From contig CAWIHT010000009.1 in assembly GCA_963836085.1 (NCBI GenBank), positions 72,587 through 136,586 of the forward strand: a stretch of 64,000 bases of DNA, read 5' to 3'. Positions 50,840-59,727 of the stretch are shown here, one piece after another. Both the position numbers and the translations under genes were made by a program. Numbering within the stretch: position 1 is the stretch's first letter; every line of letters starts with the position of its first letter. Source of the DNA: JAHEEL01 sp963836085. Lineage in GTDB: Bacteria; Actinomycetota; Acidimicrobiia; Spongiisociales; UBA5794. The notes under the pieces are model-generated. The model worked only from the letters and a program-made list of their open reading frames with translations, ran no database searches and was not told the DNA's origin.

Positions 50840-51130
50840 ATGCCAGTTGAGATTGATATTGCACGGGTCGCGAGCCTTGCGCGGATCGCATTGACCGACG
50901 AAGAGCTTGCGGCGTATGCGAAGCAGCTCGAGAACATCCTTGAGCACGCCGAGCGTGTGCAGGCGCTGCCGACCGACGGGGTGGAGCCGACGTCGCATCC
51001 GCTCCCGATGGTCAACGCGTTCCGTCCGGACGAGGCAAAGGGCTCGCTCGATCACGATGAGGCGCTCGCCGGCGCCCCCGACACCGAGGACGGCTATTTC
51101 CGCGTCCCGAAGATCCTGGACGAATCATGA
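50840..51130 (+). CDS. gatC: Asp/Glu-tRNA amidotransferase subunit C
   Basis: The 96-residue protein matches GatC: EIDIARVASLARIALTDEEL, LENILEHAERVQALPTDGVE and GYFRVPKILDES. It stabilises the GatA-GatB complex. The ATG gives the normal length; the frame open from 50645 is a shadow upstream. It overlaps gatA by four bases. Confidence 0.94.
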   Translation: MPVEIDIARVASLARIALTDEELAAYAKQLENILEHAERVQALPTDGVEPTSHPLPMVNAFRPDEAKGSLDHDEALAGAPDTEDGYFRVPKILDES

Positions 51131-52605
51131 CCGACCTCGCCGACCTGACGATTGGCGAGGCGACGGCTGGTCTCCGCTCCGGCGACTTCACCGCCGTAGA
51201 CCTGCTCGACGCCGTTGAGCTCCGGGCCGCCGTCTCCGAATCCCAACTCCACGCCTACCTCACCCTCGATCGCGAAGGTGCCCGGACCGCGGCTCAGGCG
51301 GCAGACCAGGCGCTCGCCGACGGCGATACCCGGCCGCTTCTCGGGATCCCGGTTGCCGTGAAGGACAACATGGTCACGAAAGGTGTCGAGACCACGGCCG
51401 GTTCACAGATCCTGGCGGGCTGGACGCCTCCCTACAGCGGCACCGCCGTGAAGCGCATAGAGGACGCCGGCGCCGTCATCGTGGGCAAGACCAACCTCGA
51501 CGAGTTCGCGATGGGTTCGTCGACCGAGAACTCTGCGTACGGGCCAACCCGCAATCCCTGGAACACCGACACCGTCCCTGGTGGGTCGTCCGGCGGGTCT
51601 GCCGCCGCAGTTGCCGCCGGGTCGGCGCTCGGGGCATACGGTTCGGACACCGGCGGCTCGATCCGCCAACCTGCCGCACTCACCGGAACCGTTGGAGCCA
51701 AGCCGACGTACGGTCTCGTCAGCCGCTACGGCCTGATCGCGTTTGCATCCTCGCTCGATCAGATTGGTCCGATCGCCCAGACCGTCCCCGACGCGGCGAC
51801 GCTGCTCGAAGCCGTCGTTGGGTGGGATCCGCTCGACGCTACGAGCTACCACGGCGATGTGCCCGCCATCTCTCGATCGCTCGACGCGGGCGTTCGCGGA
51901 GTTCGTATTGGCGTGATCACCGAACTCATGGGCGACGGCATTGATCTCGACGTCCTGGCGGCCACCCGGGCGACGATCGATCAACTCGCCGATGCCGGCG
52001 CCAAGATCGTGGAGTTGTCCCTCCCCGCCATCGAGTACGCCCTTTCTGCCTACTACCTGGTTGCGCCGGCAGAGTGTTCGGCCAACCTCGCCCGGTTCGA
52101 CGGCGTCCGATACGGTCTGCGTGTTGACGGTGCGACCACCGAGGAGATGATGGCCAAGACGAGGGCCGAGGGATTCGGTCCCGAGGTCACCCGGCGGATT
52201 CTGCTCGGCACCTACGCCCTGTCGGCCGGGTACTACGACGCCTTCTACGGCCAGGCCCAACGGGTCCGGACTCTCTTGCGTCGGGAATTCGCCACGGCCT
52301 ACGAGCAGGTCGATGTGCTGGTCTCGCCGACGGCACCGACCACGGCGTTCGAGGTCGGATCGAAGACAACCGATCCGCTCACGATGTACCTGTCGGACAT
52401 CTGCACGATTGCCACCAACCTCGCCGGCGACCCGGCAATGTCGGTGCCCGTCGGCTTGGGCGAGGACGGCTTGCCGATCGGGTTCCAGGTGTTGGCCCCC
52501 TCCCTCGGGGAGGAGGTCATGTTCCAGGTGGCCGCGGAAGTTGAACGACTCACCGGATTCGACGACCGGGCGAAACTCGCGACGTCGAAGGTGGTGGCGC
52601 CATGA
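51127..52605 (+). CDS. gatA: Asp/Glu-tRNA amidotransferase subunit A
   Basis: The 492-residue amidase-signature subunit releases ammonia from glutamine. Lys79 in VAVKDNMVTKG, Ser154 in PGGSSGGSAA and Ser178 in DTGGSIRQPA make the catalytic triad. It differs from the other amidase at 7.0-8.4 kb by its place in gatCAB and its TTAGSQILAGW-like GatA segment. It overlaps gatB by four bases. Confidence 0.95.
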   Translation: MTDLADLTIGEATAGLRSGDFTAVDLLDAVELRAAVSESQLHAYLTLDREGARTAAQAADQALADGDTRPLLGIPVAVKDNMVTKGVETTAGSQILAGWTPPYSGTAVKRIEDAGAVIVGKTNLDEFAMGSSTENSAYGPTRNPWNTDTVPGGSSGGSAAAVAAGSALGAYGSDTGGSIRQPAALTGTVGAKPTYGLVSRYGLIAFASSLDQIGPIAQTVPDAATLLEAVVGWDPLDATSYHGDVPAISRSLDAGVRGVRIGVITELMGDGIDLDVLAATRATIDQLADAGAKIVELSLPAIEYALSAYYLVAPAECSANLARFDGVRYGLRVDGATTEEMMAKTRAEGFGPEVTRRILLGTYALSAGYYDAFYGQAQRVRTLLRREFATAYEQVDVLVSPTAPTTAFEVGSKTTDPLTMYLSDICTIATNLAGDPAMSVPVGLGEDGLPIGFQVLAPSLGEEVMFQVAAEVERLTGFDDRAKLATSKVVAP

Positions 52606-54050
52606 CCGAGTGGGAAGCCGTCATCGGTCTCGAAACGCACGTTGAACTCCAGACGAACTCGAAGATGTTCTGTGGCTGCCCGGTCGACTTCGGCGACGAG
52701 CCGAATACGGCGGTATGCCCCGTCTGCCTCGCTCTCCCCGGTGCTCTCCCGGTGCCGAACGAGCAGGCGATCGAAGGGATCTTGTCGATCGGTGAGGCGC
52801 TCGATTGCACCCTTACGGAGAGCTCGCTGTTCTACCGCAAGAACTACTTCTATCCGGACCTGCCGAAGAACTACCAGATCTCCCAGTACACGTTCCCGCT
52901 GTGCGTCGACGGGCGTGTCGATGTCGACGTTGATGGCGAACCGACCACGGTCGGGATCACCAGGGTCCACATGGAGGAAGACACGGGGAAGAGCACCCAT
53001 GTCGGTCAGAGCGGTCGGATCCACGGCGCAGAGCACACGTTGCTCGACTTCAACCGGGCCGGCGTTCCCCTCGTCGAGATCGTGACCGAACCCGACATTC
53101 GCTCTCCGGAGCAGGCCCGTGCCTACGGGACGGAACTCCAGCGGATCGTGCGAGCGATCGGTGTGTCCGACGCCCGTCTCGAAGAAGGCTCCATGCGTTT
53201 CGACGCCAACATCTCGGTCCGGCCCGTGGGGGAGGAGAAGCTCGGAACGCGCACCGAGGTCAAGAACGTCAACTCCCTCCGGTCGATGCAGCGGGCGATC
53301 GCCTTCGAGATCACACGCCAGATCGAGATTCTCGAAGGCGGCGGGTCGATCCATCAGGAGACCCGCCACTGGGACGAGGCCAAGGGAATGACCCGGTCGG
53401 GACGCACGAAGGAGGAATCGGAGGACTACCGCTACTTCCAGGATCCCGACCTCCTGCCACTCCACATCGACGGGGCGTGGCGGGACCGTGTCGTAGCTCG
53501 CAGACCGGAACTCCCCGCAGCGAAGCGGGAGCGCTACATGGGCCTTGGCACCGATCGCCGTACCGCAGACCTTCTCGTTGATGCCGGCGATCTCGCGGGA
53601 CTGTTCGAAGAGGCCATCGCCCTCGGTGCCGATGCCCGCAACGTCGGCATCTGGCTCACTGGCGAAGTTGTCCGCTACTTGCGCAGCGAAGGTGTCGACG
53701 TCGCAGACACCGGTCTGACGGCAGCATCGCTCGCGGAGCTCGCGACGATGATTGGCGACGGCGACCTCTCGGCTACCGCCGCCAAGGACGTGCTTGCCGC
53801 GGTCCTTGCCGGGGAAGGAACACCGCGCCAGGTCGCGGAAACCCGGGATCTGCTGCAGATGTCGGATTCGACGGCGATCGAGGCTGAGGTGCTGGCCGTG
53901 CTCGACGAGCACCCCGACGCACTGTCGAAAATCCAAGCCGGAGACACGAAACCGATCGGATTCCTCGTCGGGCAGGTGATGCGGGCGACCGGTGGCAAGG
54001 CTGACCCCCGGATGGTGCAGGACCTGATCCGCCGCAGGGCAGACGGCTGA
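52602..54050 (+). CDS. gatB: Asp/Glu-tRNA amidotransferase subunit B
   Basis: The 482-residue subunit starts EWEAVIGLETHVELQT and has the zinc-binding FCGCPVDFGDEPNTAVCPVC, RKNYFYPDLPKNYQISQY, the DFNRAGVPLVEIVTEPD segment and the C-terminal YqeY-like tail. It activates the Glu or Asp on misacylated tRNA and transfers the amide. With gltX and tRNA-Gln in this window it gives the indirect route to Gln-tRNA. Confidence 0.96.
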   Translation: MTEWEAVIGLETHVELQTNSKMFCGCPVDFGDEPNTAVCPVCLALPGALPVPNEQAIEGILSIGEALDCTLTESSLFYRKNYFYPDLPKNYQISQYTFPLCVDGRVDVDVDGEPTTVGITRVHMEEDTGKSTHVGQSGRIHGAEHTLLDFNRAGVPLVEIVTEPDIRSPEQARAYGTELQRIVRAIGVSDARLEEGSMRFDANISVRPVGEEKLGTRTEVKNVNSLRSMQRAIAFEITRQIEILEGGGSIHQETRHWDEAKGMTRSGRTKEESEDYRYFQDPDLLPLHIDGAWRDRVVARRPELPAAKRERYMGLGTDRRTADLLVDAGDLAGLFEEAIALGADARNVGIWLTGEVVRYLRSEGVDVADTGLTAASLAELATMIGDGDLSATAAKDVLAAVLAGEGTPRQVAETRDLLQMSDSTAIEAEVLAVLDEHPDALSKIQAGDTKPIGFLVGQVMRATGGKADPRMVQDLIRRRADG

Positions 54051-54053
54051 GCC

Positions 54054-54482
54054 ATGGCCCAGATCGTCGTGCGCGACGACCGGAGGATCGAGCAGCGGGA
54101 CGCTGCTGAGGTGTGGACGCTGGTCGCAGATCTATCACGGTTCGGTGAATGGTTCCCAGTGCATCAGGCGACTTCGATGACCGGTGACGTGCCGCAGGTC
54201 GGGAACATCATCTTCCTGTCGCTCAGCCGCCGCAGCGATCCGACGAACGCGATCCGACTCGAGGTATGCGAGTGGGAGGCCGGACGACGGTTCGAGTGCG
54301 ACGTTCGAGAGATCCCGGGAATCGACGATGGGCGCTTCTCGGTGACCGTGGCCGGTCCCGCGGGCGGGGCGGCGCTGGTACGTCTGAGCTTCGTTGGCGA
54401 GGGCGATGGATTCACAGCCCGCATCTCGGGGTTCGAGATCGGCCGCCGGTTCCGCGGTGCGCTCGATCGGCTTGCATCGTGA
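54054..54482 (+). CDS. SRPBCC-fold protein
   Basis: The 142-residue protein has the START/polyketide-cyclase-like layout: RIEQRDAAEVWTLVADLSRFGEWFPVHQAT, a beta-sheet core and a C-terminal helix. Ligand unknown. It follows gatB by three bases and overlaps the HAD gene by four. Confidence 0.75.
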   Translation: MAQIVVRDDRRIEQRDAAEVWTLVADLSRFGEWFPVHQATSMTGDVPQVGNIIFLSLSRRSDPTNAIRLEVCEWEAGRRFECDVREIPGIDDGRFSVTVAGPAGGAALVRLSFVGEGDGFTARISGFEIGRRFRGALDRLAS

Positions 54483-55114
54483 TCCAGGCGGTCGTCTTTG
54501 ACTGTGACGGGGTGCTCGTCGATTCTGAACCGCTCGCCGATGAGATCTGGGCACGGGTGTTGTCGAGCTTCGGGTATGAGATGACGGTTGCCGACGGTGA
54601 CGTCTGCCGCGGTACGTCGGAGGCGACGACCTACGCGCACTTCGCCGAGCGCGCCGCGTTACCGCCATTCAACGAGTACATGGCGTTGATCGACGCGATC
54701 AGGGTCCCGGTCTACGAGGAGCGCCTTGTGGCCTTCGACGATGCCATTGCGACGGTTCGTGAATTGGCAGCCCAGGGGGTGACGATGGCCGTCGCCTCAT
54801 CGTCCCGACGCCACGCGCTCGAGGGCAAGTTGGCGCTCACCGGTCTCGATCGCTACTTCGACACCATCGTCGGAGGCGACGAGGTCGACCGCGGGAAACC
54901 CGCGCCCGACGTCTACATCGAGGCTGCAAGGCGGCTGGGGATCCCACCGTCGGGCTGCCTGGCGATCGAGGATGCCGACCTCGGTGCCGAGTCTGCGGAT
55001 GCTGCCGGCATGCGCACGATCATGATCCTGCGGGACGGCGAGTTCTCCGCGATCCATGCATCGGTCAACGAACTGACCGCGGAGCTCATCAACGCGTGGA
55101 TGTGGCGGTTCTGA
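54479..55114 (+). CDS. HAD-superfamily phosphatase / beta-phosphoglucomutase-like
   Basis: The 211-residue protein has the full HAD set: VVFDCDGVLVDSEP with Asp8 and Asp10, ASSSRRHALEGKL, KPAPDVYIEAARRLG and AIEDADLGAESA. It is a subclass I HAD hydrolase or phosphomutase acting on a small phosphorylated compound. The GTG start overlaps the SRPBCC stop. Confidence 0.87.
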   Translation: MIQAVVFDCDGVLVDSEPLADEIWARVLSSFGYEMTVADGDVCRGTSEATTYAHFAERAALPPFNEYMALIDAIRVPVYEERLVAFDDAIATVRELAAQGVTMAVASSSRRHALEGKLALTGLDRYFDTIVGGDEVDRGKPAPDVYIEAARRLGIPPSGCLAIEDADLGAESADAAGMRTIMILRDGEFSAIHASVNELTAELINAWMWRF

Positions 55115-55138
55115 CGGTCAGGCCGCGCCATGCCACGA

Positions 55139-56398
55139 TCATTGCGGCACCAGCAGCGGATCGAGCGACGTCGGACGGTATTCCTCGAGCGAATTCAGCC
55201 GTTCCGAGAGTGAGACGCTTCTGCCGGCAGCGAGGTAGTTCGTGAAAAGCCATTGACCCCATGCCTCCGGATTGTTGGGGTAGCGGTCGGTCAAGTACGT
55301 GATCGTGGCTTCCGCCACCACGTTGCCGATCAAGTAGCCCTGGATGTGGAACGGGTCGATGCTGCGGAAGGTATCCAACGCCCATATCGCCGGGTCGGAC
55401 ACCGGGACGAGGGGGGTGTACCACCGACCGAAGAGTTCCCGGACGTCATGAGGATTGTCTGCGACCTCGAACTCGAACGACAGACTGGTCGCAAGCCGGG
55501 CAGCTTCAAGGAGTTCGATCAACTCGAGCTTTCTCCGGTTGTCGTCCGTCAGCGCCACTGCGGCAGCTACGCGCTCGATGACGACCGCAATGGTCTCGTC
55601 GGTGGTGACCTCCCAGGTCTTGAAGATTCCGTCCGACATGTTTGCGGCGTGAGCGAGCGCATGGCCCAACTCGTGGTATGCCGTGGCCACGGCCACGAGC
55701 GATTCAGTCCGGCCGAGGAGGACCCGCACATCGTCCGGCACCGAGATGGCGAATGCCACGCCGTAGATGGGCTGACTGCGCACAATCCAGGAGATGCGCT
55801 CGGCGATGCCGCCAAGACCCAGGCGGGTCGTGAGTTCGGTAACAGCATTCAGCAGATCAGGGACATCGACTCCGCCGATGCGTTCGAGGCCGTCGAACCA
55901 GAACTCGAGAGACAGCTGTTCGAGCTGCACGATGCCACGGCACGCCTCGATCGTCTCGTCTCTCGTCTTCACCGAGAACTCACGCACCGCGTCGATGTCC
56001 AGGCCTTCGGACGACATGGCAAGCTCGGCATAGGAGCCAAACCCCTCCTCTCGAGCGACTGCATCGCGAAGGGCAACCAGTTCGAGAACATCGTGCTCCA
56101 TGGCCGCACCGAGTCCGGCCCTCCCCGTCTCCGGGGGCGGCCGATATGTGGTTCCCTCGTCGATCCGGTTGCGGAGGTCCGAGACCGACGGGTGGTAGTC
56201 AACACGGCCCCTGGTGGCGACGGATCTGAGTACACGGGATCGACGGTCGCCGCAAGAACCGATGTCATGGGAACGGCACAGTCGATACAACTCGGTCTCG
56301 ATCGGTCGCAGGTCGCTTCCCGCTGCCCCGGCGTAGTTGCGGAAGAGCAGTTCCTGCCGCTCGGCGAACCTGGTGACGTACTCCAGTTCGAATCCCAC
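55139..56398 (-). CDS. Zinc metallopeptidase with HExxH motif (M3-like)
   Basis: The 419-residue protein is mainly helical and carries HELGHALAH in the motif AYHELGHALAHAAN, plus a downstream DETIAVVIERVAAA helix that may hold the third metal ligand. It resembles M3 oligopeptidases, but is shorter than most and family placement is uncertain. No signal peptide is seen. TAGCGT ends six bases before the GTG at 56398, supporting that start. Confidence 0.78.
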   Translation of the reverse strand: MGFELEYVTRFAERQELLFRNYAGAAGSDLRPIETELYRLCRSHDIGSCGDRRSRVLRSVATRGRVDYHPSVSDLRNRIDEGTTYRPPPETGRAGLGAAMEHDVLELVALRDAVAREEGFGSYAELAMSSEGLDIDAVREFSVKTRDETIEACRGIVQLEQLSLEFWFDGLERIGGVDVPDLLNAVTELTTRLGLGGIAERISWIVRSQPIYGVAFAISVPDDVRVLLGRTESLVAVATAYHELGHALAHAANMSDGIFKTWEVTTDETIAVVIERVAAAVALTDDNRRKLELIELLEAARLATSLSFEFEVADNPHDVRELFGRWYTPLVPVSDPAIWALDTFRSIDPFHIQGYLIGNVVAEATITYLTDRYPNNPEAWGQWLFTNYLAAGRSVSLSERLNSLEEYRPTSLDPLLVPQ

Positions 56399-56404
56399 GG
56401 CACA

Positions 56405-56410
56405 ACGCTA
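56405..56410 (-). promoter_or_regulatory. -10 box for leaderless metallopeptidase mRNA
   Basis: TAGCGT on the minus strand ends six bases before the GTG at 56398. Confidence 0.48.
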
Positions 56411-56431
56411 CCTGGACTGCCCGAAATCGTG

Positions 56432-56881
56432 TCACATGATCCAGGAGACCAGCCACCCGGCGCCGAGTCCGTAGAGGCCGGCTACCACGTCGTCCATCGT
56501 GATACCGATCGCCCCTGGGAGCGACTCGGCCTGCTTCACGCCGGGAAGAATCTTGAAGATGTCGGCGAGGCGTGCCACGACCACCGCGACGAGCCATGGC
56601 CAGCCTGTGAGACCGATGGCTGCCACGAGCGTTCCCGCCACCTCGTCGATCACGACCCAGCCCGGGTCGGCGTGGTCGCCGGCGAATGGGGAAGAGGACC
56701 AGAGCGAGAGGACGAAGGCGACGGCGAAGGCGATCGCCCCGACCCACCAGGGGTACCGCCAGAGCAGAAGCGAGATCACGACCGCGAGTGCGGCTCCGAA
56801 CGTGCCTGCCCCGTTGTCCGATCCCCAGATCCGACGCGGGATGAGACCGAGAGAGAGCCCGGATGCGACAAAGCGATGCAT
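56432..56881 (-). CDS. pgpA: Phosphatidylglycerophosphatase A
   Basis: The 149-residue membrane protein has three to four hydrophobic segments and the PgpA features SDNGAGTFGAALAVV, DEVAGTLVAA and ITMDDVVAGLYG. It dephosphorylates phosphatidylglycerophosphate to phosphatidylglycerol. TAGGCT (56893-56888) ends six bases before its ATG, so the message is probably leaderless. Confidence 0.9.
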   Translation of the reverse strand: MHRFVASGLSLGLIPRRIWGSDNGAGTFGAALAVVISLLLWRYPWWVGAIAFAVAFVLSLWSSSPFAGDHADPGWVVIDEVAGTLVAAIGLTGWPWLVAVVVARLADIFKILPGVKQAESLPGAIGITMDDVVAGLYGLGAGWLVSWIM

Positions 56882-56887
56882 AGGACG

Positions 56888-56893
56888 AGCCTA
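56888..56893 (-). promoter_or_regulatory. -10 box for leaderless pgpA mRNA
   Basis: TAGGCT on the minus strand is six bases upstream of the pgpA ATG at 56881. Confidence 0.48.
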
Positions 56894-56985
56894 CGCACCA
56901 TCAGGGTCATTTCCGTCGCGTGCCGGCGGTCGCGAGGGTTCCGTGGCCGGTCATAATTGGGGTATCCGACCGAAAGGCCTGCAGC

Positions 56986-58902
56986 ATGCGTCCCGACCAA
57001 CTCGGCGACTACCGCGTCCCGTCCGATGCTCGACTCCATCCCGATGGCGTCCGGGTTGCGTTCGTCGTCAGCCGGATGGATCTCGAAGAGGACCGGTATG
57101 TTCGCACGATCTGGCTCTGGGACGGCGACCGTGCGCGCCCGCTGACGTGGGGCGAGGCGGACACCGCGCCGCGCTGGTCACCGGACGGCGGGCGCCTGGC
57201 CTTCTTGCGAAAAGGTTCGGGTGAGGCCGACATGCCGCAGGTGGCCGTTCTACCGCTTGACGGGGGAGAGGCCAGGGTCATCACGGAGTTCGAACTCGGT
57301 GCCTCCGAGATCTGTTGGTCATCCGACGGCACTCGTATCGCGGCCGTGGCCGCCGAGTGGGGCGAGGACTGGAAAGGCCTGTCGGTCGACGAGCGTGCCC
57401 GGACGCCGCGGCGCGTGACCGAGATGGGCTACCGCTTCGACGGGCGTGGATGGATCCACGACAAGCGCAGCCACGTCTGGTCGATCGACCCGGAGGCAGA
57501 GACCGATCCTGTGTGCCTGACGCCGGGGGACTACAACGAGACACAGATCGCTTGGGCTCCCGACGATTCCGAGATCGTCTTCTCCTCGGCGCGCCACGAT
57601 GGCCGCTTCACCGATCCCGGTAGTCAGATCTGGAGCATTCCCGCAGAGGGCGGAACGGCAAGAGCGCTCACGGATGTCGGCACATGGGGAATGCCGTCCT
57701 TTGACCGCGCCGGAACGCTCTACGCCATTGGTCGGCCCGACCGGTGGGCCTATCCTGACGTGGCGCCGCTGCAACGACGCGGCGATGACGGTGCATTCGC
57801 CCCGTTCACGACCGTCGATCGGAACCTCGTCACATTCGCCCCGGCACTGGCGCCGGGTGGACCCCGATGGCTGAGCGATGGCACCGCCCTCTCGACTCTC
57901 GAGGATTCCGGCCGTGTTCGAATCGTCCGGATTCGGGCGGACGGATCAACCGAGGATGTCGTCGGAGGAGACCGACAGGTCACGGGCATCGACCCTCGCG
58001 CTGATGGATCCGCAGCCGTGTTCACCGCCACTTCGCCGACCGAACCAGGGGACGTCTGGTGGTGGGAGGATGGAGAGGAACGGCGCCTCACCGACTTGAA
58101 CGCCGGCTTCGCCGAGGATGCCGGGTTGGTCGAACCGCAGCGGTTCACGATGGACCACGATGGCGCCGAAGTCGAAGGGTGGGTCTATCTGCCGACGGGC
58201 GACAACACGGTTCCGTTGCTCTTCAACATTCACGGTGGTCCCGCGACGCAGTATGGGTACGGCTTCTTCGACGAGTTCCAGGTCTACGTCGGAGCCGGCT
58301 ACGGCGTTGTCGCGATCAATCCCCGTGGGGCGAGCGGCTACGGATCCGACTTCGTGCGAGCGGTCGTCGGGGCGTGGCATGAAGAGACGCCGCCGGACCT
58401 CGTCGATCTCGTCGCAACTCCGGATGCCGCCGCGGCCCAGTTCCCGCGACTCGATCTCGACACGATGGGGATCATGGGCGGCTCATACGGTGGCTTCGCG
58501 ACCGTGCGGGTGACTGCCGCGGACCAGCGGTATCGGTCAGCGGTTGCCGAACGGGGTCTGTACGTGTGGAACTCGTTCGTCGGGACATCCGACATCGGCA
58601 CCTACTTCGACGGGATGTACGTGCGCCGCGATGCGACGCCGGACGAACTGTGGCAAGCGTCGCCGTTGCGCCACGCCGACGGAATCACCACACCGACCCT
58701 CGTGCTGCACTCTGAAGCCGACTTCCGGTGTCCGATCGAGCAGGGAGAGCAACTCTTCCGGTTGCTGCAGCGCAATGGTGTTGCATCGGAGATGCTCCGG
58801 TTCCCCGGCGAAGGGCACGAGCTCTCCCGAGCCGGCAAGCCGAAGCATCGGGTCGAGCGGTTCGATGCGATCCTGGAGTGGCACGGGCGGTATCTGAAGT
58901 AG
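56986..58902 (+). CDS. S9 family prolyl oligopeptidase / acylaminoacyl-peptidase
   Basis: The 638-residue protein has an N-terminal beta-propeller (residues ~10-370, TolB/DPP-like blades such as PRWSPDGGRLAFLR) and a C-terminal alpha/beta hydrolase domain. The triad is Ser500 in GGSYGGFA, Asp579 in SEADFRCP and His611 in GEGHELSR. No signal peptide is present, so it is probably cytoplasmic. GAAAGG supports the ATG at 56986; CATAAT lies 28 bases upstream. Confidence 0.9.
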   Translation: MRPDQLGDYRVPSDARLHPDGVRVAFVVSRMDLEEDRYVRTIWLWDGDRARPLTWGEADTAPRWSPDGGRLAFLRKGSGEADMPQVAVLPLDGGEARVITEFELGASEICWSSDGTRIAAVAAEWGEDWKGLSVDERARTPRRVTEMGYRFDGRGWIHDKRSHVWSIDPEAETDPVCLTPGDYNETQIAWAPDDSEIVFSSARHDGRFTDPGSQIWSIPAEGGTARALTDVGTWGMPSFDRAGTLYAIGRPDRWAYPDVAPLQRRGDDGAFAPFTTVDRNLVTFAPALAPGGPRWLSDGTALSTLEDSGRVRIVRIRADGSTEDVVGGDRQVTGIDPRADGSAAVFTATSPTEPGDVWWWEDGEERRLTDLNAGFAEDAGLVEPQRFTMDHDGAEVEGWVYLPTGDNTVPLLFNIHGGPATQYGYGFFDEFQVYVGAGYGVVAINPRGASGYGSDFVRAVVGAWHEETPPDLVDLVATPDAAAAQFPRLDLDTMGIMGGSYGGFATVRVTAADQRYRSAVAERGLYVWNSFVGTSDIGTYFDGMYVRRDATPDELWQASPLRHADGITTPTLVLHSEADFRCPIEQGEQLFRLLQRNGVASEMLRFPGEGHELSRAGKPKHRVERFDAILEWHGRYLK

Positions 58903-58920
58903 TCGCCAGTCGCCAGTCAG
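58901..58920. repeat. Intergenic micro-repeat patch
   Basis: AGTCGCCAGTCGCCAGTCAG is a two-and-a-half copy heptamer repeat (GTCGCCA) directly after the S9 peptidase stop codon. Confidence 0.6.
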
Positions 58921-58932
58921 GAAGGGGAGCCG

Positions 58933-59685
58933 ATGGAACGACCGATTGTGGTCTTGAGCGCGCTGGCTGAGGAGATGACGGAGCTTCGTCGGTCGATGGT
59001 CGGTGCCCGCGAGGTTGAGGTTGGTGGGCATCGGTTCAGCGTTGGGGCGATCGACGGGGATGACGTGGTTGTTGGGGCGGTGGGGGTTGGGAAGGTCAAT
59101 GCGGCGATGGTGGCGACGCTCGCTCTCGACCGTTTCAGCCCACGGCTGCTCTTGTTCACCGGGGTGGCTGGGGGTGTCGACCCGGCACTCAGCATCGGCG
59201 ATGTCGTCGTTGCCGCCACCACGGTCCAACACGACGCCGGTGTAGCCGGAGCCGATGGCTTCCATCCGTATCAGGCCGGACACCTTCCGTTCTTCGACCC
59301 GACCGATGTGGTCGGCTACCAGCCCTCGCGTGGCCTGCTCGAACAGGCGAGGTCCGCTCTCGAAGAAGTCGAGCTTGACCGGGTGCTGGACCGGCCCCCG
59401 AACCTCGTGTTCGGCACCGTGGCGACGGGGGATCAGTTCATTGAGTCCGAGGCGGATCGCATGAGGATCCACGCAACGTTCGGGGCGCAGGCCGTCGAGA
59501 TGGAGGGAGCGGCTGTCGCTCAGGTGGCCGAACACTTCGAGGTTGACTGTCTTGTGATCCGGGCGCTCTCCGATCTCGCCGGGGCAGGATCCGAGGTCGA
59601 CTTCGAACGGTTCCTCTCGGAGGTCTCGATCAACTCGATCAAGGTGGTCCGGGCCCTGATCGGCGCTGTTGCGGCCGACAGCTAG
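58933..59685 (+). CDS. 5'-methylthioadenosine/S-adenosylhomocysteine nucleosidase
   Basis: The 250-residue phosphorylase-fold protein has LSALAEEMTELRRSM, GVGKVNAAMVATL, FTGVAGGVDPALSIGDVVV, the substrate motif VEMEGAAVAQVA and the catalytic Asp in RALSDLAG. It hydrolyses adenine from methylthioadenosine or S-adenosylhomocysteine; futalosine hydrolase is a less likely alternative. GGAAGGGGAG precedes the ATG. Confidence 0.85.
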   Translation: MERPIVVLSALAEEMTELRRSMVGAREVEVGGHRFSVGAIDGDDVVVGAVGVGKVNAAMVATLALDRFSPRLLLFTGVAGGVDPALSIGDVVVAATTVQHDAGVAGADGFHPYQAGHLPFFDPTDVVGYQPSRGLLEQARSALEEVELDRVLDRPPNLVFGTVATGDQFIESEADRMRIHATFGAQAVEMEGAAVAQVAEHFEVDCLVIRALSDLAGAGSEVDFERFLSEVSINSIKVVRALIGAVAADS

Positions 59686-59727
59686 TCACTCGCGGTTCGG
59701 ATTGCGGATCTGTGGCAGAATCGGGGG

